Assembly: GCA_050874585.1 (NCBI GenBank)
Contig: JBNMKZ010000065.1
Location: 1 to 13,821, forward strand
Source: UBA1067 sp050874585
GTDB lineage: Bacteria > Verrucomicrobiota > Kiritimatiellia > RFP12 > UBA1067
Direction of reading: 5' to 3'
Length of the DNA: 13,821 nucleotides
The notes beneath the pieces are model-generated. The model was not told the origin of the DNA and searched no databases. It worked only from the letters and a program-made list of their open reading frames with translations. The position numbers and the translations under genes are program-made. Below are positions 1-8,782 of the stretch, one piece after another; the stretch's first letter is position 1, and every line of letters begins with the position of its first letter.

Positions 1-30
1 CCCGATTCCCAGCCAAAGCAAGCCCGACTT

Positions 31-133
31 GTCATTCACCTTGTCCATTTCGGTAGAAGTAAATGCCAAATCGGTAAAGGTAAATGCCCCTATGGGGCAG
101 AAAGCCCCACGACTATGGGCATTTACTTTGTCC
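31..133. promoter_or_regulatory. Array of four 16-bp operator-like elements
   Basis: Four related 16-mers lie upstream of the AraC-type regulator: 31-46 (minus, GGACAAGGTGAATGAC), 52-67 (plus, GGTAGAAGTAAATGCC), 73-88 (plus, GGTAAAGGTAAATGCC) and 118-133 (minus, GGACAAAGTAAATGCC). The two plus copies start exactly 21 bp apart, which is the spacing of tandem half-sites known for AraC-family proteins, and they match at 14 of 16 positions. The two minus copies match each other at 13 of 16. The perfect core GTAAATGCC occurs three times. Copies three and four also form 10-bp inverted arms (80-89 with 117-126). Binding by the neighbouring regulator is inferred, not shown. Confidence 0.6.
94..108. 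other. Small perfect hairpin inside the operator array
   Basis: GGGGC (94-98) and GCCCC (104-108) form a perfect 5-bp stem with a 5-nt loop, nested between the inverted arms at 80-89 and 117-126. No T-run follows on either strand, so it is not a convincing terminator. It may only reflect the spacer between operator sites. Confidence 0.35.
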
Positions 134-205
134 GCCAACCCGAATCGGCAAATTCTTTGCGGGGGTTCGTTCTATTATCCATTTCTCTCAGAATCATCGT
201 GCCAC

Positions 206-235
206 TTGCACATAATGCCGCATTTCTGCTACAAT
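206..235 (+). promoter_or_regulatory. Sigma70-type promoter of the regulator, probably leaderless
   Basis: TTGCAC (206-211) and TACAAT (230-235) are separated by 18 bp, a good match to a housekeeping promoter. Only 7 nt separate the end of the -10 box from the ATG at 243, so transcription would begin at or within a base or two of the start codon. No Shine-Dalgarno sequence precedes that ATG, which agrees with a leaderless message. Confidence 0.55.
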
Positions 236-242
236 TCCCACT

Positions 243-1478
243 ATGAATGAACGCCCCTTCTCCTTGCCGAGCGACTTGCGCGACCAACCGCGCAAGCGAG
301 TGCTGATTTTCTCCCCCGCAACGGGCGCGTCAAACCGTGGCCATATCGCCGGTATTCTGCGCTATTCAATGACAATCGCCTACTGGGATGTCCTTGTTCT
401 TGCGGACGTTCCCTCGGCGCGAACCGTGAAACAGATGACGTCTTTTGCTCCCCACGGCGTCATCATGTCCGAACGCTTTTATGCCGAACTTGCCAAGCGG
501 AAGTCCCTGCCGACCTGCCCAATCGTCCTCTTTACCGAGAATATCCACCAGTCGTACGGGGACATCCCGTGCATTCGGACCGATGACGAGGCAATCGGAC
601 GGGCGGCAGCATCGCATTTCCTCGCCAAGGGCTGCACCGCTTTCGCCGCGGTCGGACTGCATCCGGGGCTCTCGGCTTCGGCCGACGGACGCGTCCAAGC
701 CTACTCGGATGCCCTTTCGCAGGCGGGGAAATCCGCGCCGTTCTTCTACGGCGAAAATGTTTCTTCGTCTGGCGAAACATGGACTCTCAACCGTTCCGCC
801 CTGGCGGCGTTTCTGCGCAAACTGCCGAAACCCTGCGCCATCTTCACGATTTCAGACGCGTTTGCCTGGCAAGTCCTTCAGGTCTGCACAAATCTCGGTC
901 TTGTCGTACCTGGGCAAATCCGCATTCTCGGCTGCGATGACGATGAAATGTTCTGCCGCGCCGCCGAACCCCGTCTCTCCAGCGTCGCCCCCGACTACAA
1001 CGCGGGCGGCTATCTTGCCGGGAAGGTTCTCTCTCGCCTCATCTGGGGCCGCGAATCGTCCGTCCTCGGACGGTGTTTCCCCTACGACATCAAGGGCATC
1101 GCCGAACGCGAATCGACCCTTGACCCGACAGGGCTCAACTATACGATTGTCCGCGCCAAGGAATTCATCGCCGAGCATTATGCGGAAGACCTTTCGGTTG
1201 CGGATGTTGCCGCCGCGCTCAAGATTTCAAAGCGCCTGCTGAACCTGCACTTCTCGAAGACCTCGGCTAAATCCGTCCATGAGGAAATCCTCAAGACCCG
1301 TCTGCGGAATCTGGCCGCCCTGCTGATTCGACGCGACACCCCCATTCGGGAAACAACGCTCCAATGCGGCTTCAAGTCCGAGAATCACGCGAAGTTTGTC
1401 TTCAAGAAGAGATTCGGCATGACCATGCGCGAGTACCGCGACAAACCGAGGCGACGAAGCGAAGTCATCCTCCCATGA
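243..1478 (+). CDS. XylR-like AraC-family transcriptional regulator
   Basis: A 411-residue cytoplasmic DNA-binding regulator. Residues about 18-290 form a LacI/periplasmic-binding-like sensor domain of the XylR type; the hallmark is the stretch around residues 227-260 (ILGCDDDEMFC followed by RLSSVAPDYNAGGYLAG), which in xylose regulators lines the effector pocket. Residues about 298-402 are an AraC-type double helix-turn-helix, with the first helix pair near 317-340 and the second near 365-390 (QCGFKSENHAKFVFKKRFGM). Length and domain order match E. coli XylR (about 390). The ATG at 243 lacks a Shine-Dalgarno site but sits right at the predicted transcription start. The gene is monocistronic, converging on valS. 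Its ligand is likely a sugar but cannot be read from the sequence; targets are unknown, although four upstream repeats suggest autoregulation or control of a divergent gene beyond the left edge. Confidence 0.9.
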   Translation: MNERPFSLPSDLRDQPRKRVLIFSPATGASNRGHIAGILRYSMTIAYWDVLVLADVPSARTVKQMTSFAPHGVIMSERFYAELAKRKSLPTCPIVLFTENIHQSYGDIPCIRTDDEAIGRAAASHFLAKGCTAFAAVGLHPGLSASADGRVQAYSDALSQAGKSAPFFYGENVSSSGETWTLNRSALAAFLRKLPKPCAIFTISDAFAWQVLQVCTNLGLVVPGQIRILGCDDDEMFCRAAEPRLSSVAPDYNAGGYLAGKVLSRLIWGRESSVLGRCFPYDIKGIAERESTLDPTGLNYTIVRAKEFIAEHYAEDLSVADVAAALKISKRLLNLHFSKTSAKSVHEEILKTRLRNLAALLIRRDTPIRETTLQCGFKSENHAKFVFKKRFGMTMREYRDKPRRRSEVILP

Positions 1479-1483
1479 GAACA

Positions 1484-1523
1484 AAAGAGGGGTGCACGAC
1501 CATTTGGTCCTGCACCCCTCTTT
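1484..1523. terminator. Bidirectional intrinsic terminator between convergent genes
   Basis: AAAGAGGGGTGCA (1484-1496) pairs perfectly with TGCACCCCTCTTT (1511-1523). An inner GACC/GGTC pair (1498-1501, 1506-1509) extends the stem to a 4-nt loop. The A-run on one side and T-run on the other let it work in both directions, and it sits 5 nt after the regulator stop and 32 nt after the valS stop. Confidence 0.9.
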
Positions 1524-1555
1524 CTGCGGCACTTTCACCGGCCGCCTCGCGGCAG

Positions 1556-4252
<2,697 letters not shown>

Positions 4253-4278
4253 AATGCGTTTCTACCTCTTGGACGCAT

Positions 4279-4287
4279 ATTATACCA
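4279..4287 (-). promoter_or_regulatory. Extended -10 promoter of valS
   Basis: Read on the minus strand, TGG (4287-4285) directly precedes a consensus TATAAT (4284-4279), an extended -10 element. No good -35 hexamer lies 16-19 bp further upstream. The expected start near 4272 gives a leader of roughly 20 nt that contains AGAGG as ribosome-binding site. This is too short for a T-box or a leader-peptide attenuator. Confidence 0.65.
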
Positions 4288-4384
4288 TATTTGTCAGACA
4301 CTCCCGAATCTGCCGCACTCAAATTTCATACTCCCGCAAAAGCCTTTAGGGAAGGCCGCACCCGAAACGAGCGCACGATAGAAC

Positions 4385-4411
4385 AAAGGCCGGGCAATTT
4401 GCCCGGCCTTT
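4385..4411 (-). terminator. Intrinsic terminator of the ilvC operon
   Basis: AAAGGCCGGGCA (4385-4396) and TGCCCGGCCTTT (4400-4411) form a perfect 12-bp G+C-rich stem with a 3-nt loop, followed on the minus strand by TTTGTTC. It lies 44 nt after the stop of the GGGtGRT gene. A smaller perfect hairpin (TGCGGA 4426-4431 with TCCGCA 4435-4440) sits between the stop and this terminator. Confidence 0.88.
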
Positions 4412-4454
4412 CGTATCAAGAGTCATGCGGAAAATCCGCACGCCTTGACGGCGC

Positions 4455-5456
4455 TTACTTCTTGAAGCTCTCCTCAACGGCGACGGCAACGGCGACGGTC
4501 GCGCCGACCATCGGGTTGTTGCCCATGCCGATCAGACCCATCATCTCGACGTGCGCCGGGACGGACGAGCTGCCCGCGAACTGGGCGTCGGAGTGCATAC
4601 GGCCCATGGTGTCGGTCATACCGTAGGAGGACGGACCCGCCGCCATGTTGTCGGGGTGAAGCGTACGGCCAGTACCACCGCCCGAAGCGACGGAGAAGTA
4701 CTTCTTGCCATTCTCAACGCACCACTTCTTGTAGGTGCCCGCGACCGGATGCTGGAAGCGCGTCGGGTTCGTCGAGTTGCCCGTGATGGACACGCCGACG
4801 TTCTCAAGCTTCATGATCTCCACGCCTTCCGGCACGTTGTCGGCACCGTAGCACCGAACCGCCGCGCGCGGACCGTCAGAGAACGCCTTCTCGGAGACGA
4901 TTTTCACCTGCTCAAGCGCATTGTCAAACTCGGTCTTCACATAGGTGAAGCCGTTGATGCGGCTGATGATGTAGGCGGCATCCTTGCCGAGACCGTTCAG
5001 AATGACGCGAAGATTCGTGCCGCGGACCTTGTTCGCGTTCAGCGCAATCTTGATTGCACCTTCCGCCGCGGCGAAGCTCTCGTGCCCCGCGAGGAAGCAG
5101 AAGCATTCCGTCGCATCGTCGAGAAGCATCGCGCCAAGGTTGCCGTGACCGAGACCGACCTTGCGGTTCTCGGCGACCGAACCCGGAACGCAGAACGACT
5201 GGAGGCCAATGCCGATTGCGGCGGCGGCATCCTTCGCCTTCTTGCAACCCTTCTTGATGGCAATCGCCGCGCCGACCGTGTAGGCCCACTTGGCGTTCTC
5301 GAAGCAAATCGGCTGGGTCTCTTCGACAATCTTGTAGGGGTCGATGCCCGCCTTGTCGCAGATTTCCTTACACTCGTCGATGGACGAGATGCCGTATTCC
5401 TTGAGGGTGGCGAGGATCTTGGCCTCGCGACGTTCGTAACCTTCAAACTGTGCCAT
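4455..5456 (-). CDS. GGGtGRT family protein (function unknown)
   Basis: A 333-residue soluble protein with no signal peptide or membrane segment. It is recognised by the family-naming motif GGGTGRT at residues 259-265, followed by a highly conserved-looking Gly/Ser/Met-rich C-terminal part (about 266-325, including NMAAGPSSYGM and GLIGMGNNPMVGATVAVAVAV). The middle contains Cys-rich stretches (C88, C118, C120) and a GLGHGNLGAM segment that could contact a phosphate or cofactor, but this is speculative. The family is known mainly from anaerobes and has no assigned reaction. The ATG at 5456 is preceded by AAAGGAG 8 nt away, and that site overlaps the end of the NifU-like gene, only 14 nt upstream, so the two are almost certainly co-translated. 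It is the last gene of the ilvC operon. Confidence 0.88.
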   Translation of the reverse strand: MAQFEGYERREAKILATLKEYGISSIDECKEICDKAGIDPYKIVEETQPICFENAKWAYTVGAAIAIKKGCKKAKDAAAAIGIGLQSFCVPGSVAENRKVGLGHGNLGAMLLDDATECFCFLAGHESFAAAEGAIKIALNANKVRGTNLRVILNGLGKDAAYIISRINGFTYVKTEFDNALEQVKIVSEKAFSDGPRAAVRCYGADNVPEGVEIMKLENVGVSITGNSTNPTRFQHPVAGTYKKWCVENGKKYFSVASGGGTGRTLHPDNMAAGPSSYGMTDTMGRMHSDAQFAGSSSVPAHVEMMGLIGMGNNPMVGATVAVAVAVEESFKK

Positions 5457-5470
5457 TGTCAGATTCTCCT

Positions 5471-6163
5471 TTAGTCCTTGCGCGGGTCAATGTACTTGGC
5501 GGCACCGTCGAAGCGACCGTAATGCCCCTTCGCCTTTTCCCACGCCTCATTCGGGGAGAGGCCCTTCTTGATGAAGTCGGTCATCTTGCCGAACGAGACG
5601 AACTCGTAGCCGATGACTTCGTTGTTCTCGTCGAGTGCCATGCGCGTGCAATAGCCCTCGGTCATCTCAAGATAACGCGGACCTTTCGCCTTCGTCGCGT
5701 ACATCGTACCGACCATCGAGCGGAGACCCTTGCCGAGATCCTCAAGGCCAGCGCCAATCACGAGACCGCCCTCGGAGAAGGCGCTCTGGGTGCGACCGTA
5801 GACGATCTGGAGGAAGAGTTCGCGCATCGCCGTGTTGATGGCGTCGCAGACGAGGTCGGTGTTCAGGGCTTCGAGAATCGTCTTGCCGACGAGAATCTCG
5901 GAGGCCATGGCGGCGGAGTGCGTCATGCCCGAGCAGCCAATCGTCTCAACGAGGGCTTCCTCGATCACGCCGTTCTTCACGTTCAGCGAGAGCTTGCAAG
6001 CACCCTGCTGGGGAGCGCACCAGCCCACGCCATGCGTGTAGCCGCTGATGTCCTTGATTTCCTTCGCCTGCACCCACTTACCCTCTTCGGGGATCGGCGC
6101 GGGGCCATGATTGCACCCCTTCATAAGCGGGCACTGATGCTGTACCTCAGTCGAATAGACCAT
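5471..6163 (-). CDS. NifU/IscU-like iron-sulfur cluster assembly scaffold protein
   Basis: A 230-residue cytoplasmic protein whose core (about 40-125) resembles the NifU N-terminal/IscU scaffold fold. The signature is ETIGCSGMTHSAAMASEILVGKTILEA (C77 in its centre), where IscU proteins have GCGxxxASSS...GKT; C49 or C56 and C106 are candidates for the other two cluster-binding cysteines. Additional N-terminal cysteines C11 and C17 and an unusual C-terminal extension (about 130-230) make it longer than IscU (about 128 residues). It is not part of an isc or suf operon; instead it sits between ilvC (44-nt gap) and the GGGtGRT gene (14-nt gap). AAGGAG 7 nt before the ATG supports the start. It likely carries or delivers an Fe-S cluster to its partner, but the client is unknown. 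Confidence 0.85.
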   Translation of the reverse strand: MVYSTEVQHQCPLMKGCNHGPAPIPEEGKWVQAKEIKDISGYTHGVGWCAPQQGACKLSLNVKNGVIEEALVETIGCSGMTHSAAMASEILVGKTILEALNTDLVCDAINTAMRELFLQIVYGRTQSAFSEGGLVIGAGLEDLGKGLRSMVGTMYATKAKGPRYLEMTEGYCTRMALDENNEVIGYEFVSFGKMTDFIKKGLSPNEAWEKAKGHYGRFDGAAKYIDPRKD

Positions 6164-6207
6164 GTGTTTCTCCTTATGTATTGAAAACCTGTCGATTCCC
6201 GCGAAGG

Positions 6208-7314
6208 TTACTTCGTGATCTTGCGACCCTGGACGCCGGCAGCCGTCGCCGCACCCGCATGGACGGGCTCGTGCGGACGGAGCGCACGGACGGCCTCACC
6301 GGCCTTCCACATCTCCGAGTCGTGCATATCCTGAAGCTTCTTCGCCATGAATTCCTTGTAGTCCGCACGGCCGGTATCGCGAATGACTTCCTTCGCTTCC
6401 TTCATCTGCTTGACGGACGCATAGAGCTTCTTGAAGACCGGCTCCGTCGCCTTGCGGAACATCGGACGCCACTTGAGCGCACCGTGCTGGGCCGTCTGCG
6501 AGCAGTTCGAGTACATCCAGTCCATACCGTTCTCGTCCACCAGACGAGCCAGCGACTGCGTGAGCTCCTCGCACGTCTCGTTGAACGCCTCGGACGGCGT
6601 GTGGCCGTTCGCACGGAGGGTGTAGTACTGAGCTTCCATCACGCCGCAGAGAGCGCCCATCAGAATGCCGCGCTCGCCGACGAGGTCGCTCGTCACTTCC
6701 TTCTCAAACGTGGTCGGGAAGAGATAGCCCGAACCGACGGCGATGCCAATCGCGAGCGTGAGCTCGTTCGCCTTGCCCGTCGCATCCTGCGCGACCGCGT
6801 AGGAGGAGTTGATGCCCGCACCATTCAGGAAGTTGCGGCGCACGTTCGTGCCCGAACCCTTCGGGGCGACCATGATCACATCCACGTCCTTGCTGGGCTT
6901 CACGCCGGTCAGCTTCTGGTAGACATAGGCGAAGCCATGGCTGAAATAGAGGGCCTTGCCGGGGGTCATGTACTTCTCAATCTTCTTCCACACCTCACCG
7001 ACCGAGCCATCGGACGTAAGCATCATGATGATGTCGCCCTTCTCAGCGGCCTCTTCGATCGAGAACAGCGTCTCACCGGGAACCCAGCCGTCCTTGATTG
7101 CGCGGCCCCAGCTGGAGTTCTTGCCCTTGCCCTTACGCTGGCCAACGATCACGTTGATCCCGTTGTCACGCATGTTGAGAGCCTGCGCCGGGCCCTGAAT
7201 GCCATAACCGAGAACCGCAACCGTACGGTTCTTAAGCACCTTCTGAGCCTTCTTCAGAGGGAACTCCTTGCGCGTTACAATATTTTCAACGGTATCACCG
7301 AACTTGATTTTCAT
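6208..7314 (-). CDS. ilvC: Ketol-acid reductoisomerase (KARI)
   Basis: A 368-residue cytoplasmic enzyme for the second step of valine, leucine and isoleucine synthesis: Mg2+-dependent alkyl migration and NAD(P)H reduction of acetolactate or acetohydroxybutyrate. The Rossmann motif GYGIQG is at 36-41, with the cofactor-specificity loop near 58-69 (GQRKGKGKNSSW). The catalytic histidine is H126 in YFSHGF. Metal ligands D210 and E214 are in SDLVGERGILMGALCG, and further acidic ligands lie in NETCEELTQSL near 235-245. The GPAQALNMRD variant resembles the Bacteroidota/plant-like branch rather than the E. coli long form. About 18 extra residues follow the usual RALRP end (VHAGAATAAGVQGRKITK). It is the first gene of an operon with the NifU-like and GGGtGRT genes. 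Only a weak purine-rich ribosome-binding site precedes the ATG. Confidence 0.97.
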   Translation of the reverse strand: MKIKFGDTVENIVTRKEFPLKKAQKVLKNRTVAVLGYGIQGPAQALNMRDNGINVIVGQRKGKGKNSSWGRAIKDGWVPGETLFSIEEAAEKGDIIMMLTSDGSVGEVWKKIEKYMTPGKALYFSHGFAYVYQKLTGVKPSKDVDVIMVAPKGSGTNVRRNFLNGAGINSSYAVAQDATGKANELTLAIGIAVGSGYLFPTTFEKEVTSDLVGERGILMGALCGVMEAQYYTLRANGHTPSEAFNETCEELTQSLARLVDENGMDWMYSNCSQTAQHGALKWRPMFRKATEPVFKKLYASVKQMKEAKEVIRDTGRADYKEFMAKKLQDMHDSEMWKAGEAVRALRPHEPVHAGAATAAGVQGRKITK

Positions 7315-7332
7315 GATCGTTATTCACTTTCT

Positions 7333-7346
7333 TCGCCCTTTGGCGA
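7333..7346. other. Small hairpin in the ilvC leader
   Basis: TCGCC (7333-7337) and GGCGA (7342-7346) form a 5-bp stem with a 4-nt loop in the predicted short leader, about 20 nt before the start codon. It lacks an antiterminator partner or T-tract, so regulation by attenuation is not supported. Confidence 0.3.
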
Positions 7347-7361
7347 TTTGAAACTCCTATT

Positions 7362-7391
7362 ATTTTATCACATTTAGCCCCAAACCGACAA
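7362..7391 (-). promoter_or_regulatory. Promoter of the ilvC operon
   Basis: On the minus strand TTGTCG (7391-7386) and TAAAAT (7367-7362) are 18 bp apart, and TGA directly before the -10 provides an extended -10. Transcription would begin near 7355, leaving about 40 nt of leader. A CCGAC/GTCGG dyad (7385-7399) overlaps the -35 box and might be an operator or a weak end signal of the upstream symporter gene. Confidence 0.5.
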
Positions 7392-7422
7392 GGGGTCGGG
7401 CCTCAAAATTGCGTATTTTCTC

Positions 7423-8655
7423 TTATTTCTCAGGCGTTGACTTGTCGACCATCGCACAGATGCAGCAGTCCGACCAGACATTTTCCGCCGTCTCAATCAT
7501 ATCGATAATCGTGTAAATCGGAAGAATCACGCCGAGTATCATGAGGTTTCCACCAACGCCCGCCATCAGCGAGAGCGTCAGGAAGTAGCACCCCATCGGC
7601 ACACCGGCGTTGCCGATGGCGCAGATGACGGCCACAACGCACCAGACCAGCATGGTCGGCAGCGTCAGGGCAATGCCGCACTCGGGCGAGTTCTGCATCA
7701 CGAAAAGGGAGGTGACGAGGATGAACGCCGCGCAACCGTTCATGTTAATCGTGCAGCAGAGTGGCAGGATGAACCGTGCAACCCAGGGCTTCGCCTTCAT
7801 GTTCTTCTCTGCCGTGGCAATGGTCACGGGCAGGGTCGCCGCCGAACTCTTCGTAAAAAGCGCCATCAGCAGGGCGGGCGTCATCGCCCGCATGACGCGG
7901 TAGCCGTTGACGCCGCGCAAGTAGCAGATGAGCGGAAGGACGACGAAGAACTGGATGAGATTGCCGCCGAGGACAATGAGCACATACTTGCCGATTGAAC
8001 CGACGACCACGCCAGCCGACATCTGGGAGGCCAACTGCGCCGCGAACGCCACGATGCCGACGGGCAACGCCCAAATAAGACCTTTAATCAGTCCGAAAAA
8101 GACTTCCTGGAGGCCGCAAAGGACGCGGTGCAACGCCCGCACATTCTCGTTCGTCTTACCCAAAATGGCAATCGTAATGCCAAGCCCCGCCGAAATGAGC
8201 ACAATGGAGAGCACGTTCCCCGACAGGAACGGATTGATCAGGTTGTTCGGAATCGCGTTGAGAATGTGCCCGTAGACCGTATCCGGCATCTCGGCCATTC
8301 GAGAAATCGTCCCCTTCGCCGAATCGGAGACGGACGAAAGGACATCGGCCGAGAGCTGGCCCGGCTGAATGAGCAGATAAAGCCCCAGCCCGACGAGCGC
8401 GGCAATGAAGGACGTCAGAACGGTGAACGTCAATGTCTTTGCAAAGATGCGGCCCATTTTCTTGCCTTCGCCAAGCGAGGCCAGAGCCGTCAAAATCGCC
8501 AGCGCAACCGTTGGAACGGCCACGAACTGGAAGCACCTCGTATAGGCCGAGGCGACAAAGTCCATAAAGGCGTTGAGTGCCCCGTTATTGAGGCAACCGA
8601 GGACTGCGCCCAGGATAAGCGCAGCCGTCCAAATGAGTGCTTGCTTGAATTTCAT
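7423..8655 (-). CDS. Dicarboxylate/amino acid:cation symporter (DAACS family) with altered substrate site
   Basis: A 410-residue inner-membrane secondary transporter of the GltPh/EAAT fold with about eight hydrophobic segments plus two re-entrant hairpins. Hairpin 1 reads TKSSAATLPVT (about 267-277), TM7 has NMNGC (304-308), hairpin 2 follows NAGVPMGC, and TM8 has DMIETAENVWSD (385-396). In well-studied relatives these read NMDGT and DMGRTMVNVTGD. The aspartate before Met, the Asn and the last Asp are kept, but the Arg that grips acidic side chains is Glu388, and the TM7 Asp and Thr are Asn and Cys. Acidic substrates are therefore unlikely; a neutral or cationic amino acid is possible (inference). 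I chose the ATG at 8655 because the family starts with a short basic stretch and TM1; an in-frame ATG at 8724 would add 23 residues. No Shine-Dalgarno site precedes 8655, but the region is A-rich. Confidence 0.88.
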   Translation of the reverse strand: MKFKQALIWTAALILGAVLGCLNNGALNAFMDFVASAYTRCFQFVAVPTVALAILTALASLGEGKKMGRIFAKTLTFTVLTSFIAALVGLGLYLLIQPGQLSADVLSSVSDSAKGTISRMAEMPDTVYGHILNAIPNNLINPFLSGNVLSIVLISAGLGITIAILGKTNENVRALHRVLCGLQEVFFGLIKGLIWALPVGIVAFAAQLASQMSAGVVVGSIGKYVLIVLGGNLIQFFVVLPLICYLRGVNGYRVMRAMTPALLMALFTKSSAATLPVTIATAEKNMKAKPWVARFILPLCCTINMNGCAAFILVTSLFVMQNSPECGIALTLPTMLVWCVVAVICAIGNAGVPMGCYFLTLSLMAGVGGNLMILGVILPIYTIIDMIETAENVWSDCCICAMVDKSTPEK

Positions 8656-8738
8656 AATGTTCAGTCGTTTTTGTTTTGTCACGCGGCAATGCCGCAGGCA
8701 CCTTTCCTCCAGTGCCCATGGCATCCGCGTCGCAACAA

Positions 8739-8769
8739 ATTATACCACAAAACGGTAGGGCTTTTTCAA
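8739..8769 (-). promoter_or_regulatory. Extended -10 promoter of the symporter gene
   Basis: On the minus strand TTGAAA (8769-8764), 19 bp, then TATAAT (8744-8739) directly preceded by TGG. The -10 end is only 14 nt from the in-frame ATG at 8724 and about 83 nt from the preferred start at 8655. It lies immediately after the stop of the upstream secreted-protein gene, and no terminator is visible between them. Confidence 0.6.
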
Positions 8770-8782
8770 TCCGACGACCGAA

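Noticed and set aside
29..250. 73-codon plus-strand frame upstream of the regulator
   Set aside because: It runs through the operator array and promoter, overlaps the regulator start and has no ribosome-binding site or recognisable protein character.
4254..4278. ACGCAT/ATGCGT inverted repeat in front of valS with the ribosome-binding site in the loop
   Set aside because: The upstream arm (4273-4278) lies between the -10 box and the expected start of transcription, so it would not be in the mRNA and cannot hide the ribosome-binding site.
4253..4330. T-box or leader-peptide attenuation for valS or ilvC
   Set aside because: Predicted leaders are only about 20 and 40 nt, with no T-box core sequence, no Val/Leu/Ile codon run and no terminator before the start codon.
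4551..7377. Long plus-strand frames opposite the GGGtGRT, NifU-like and ilvC genes
   Set aside because: All are antisense to well-supported genes, have Arg-rich low-quality translations, and lack ribosome-binding sites.
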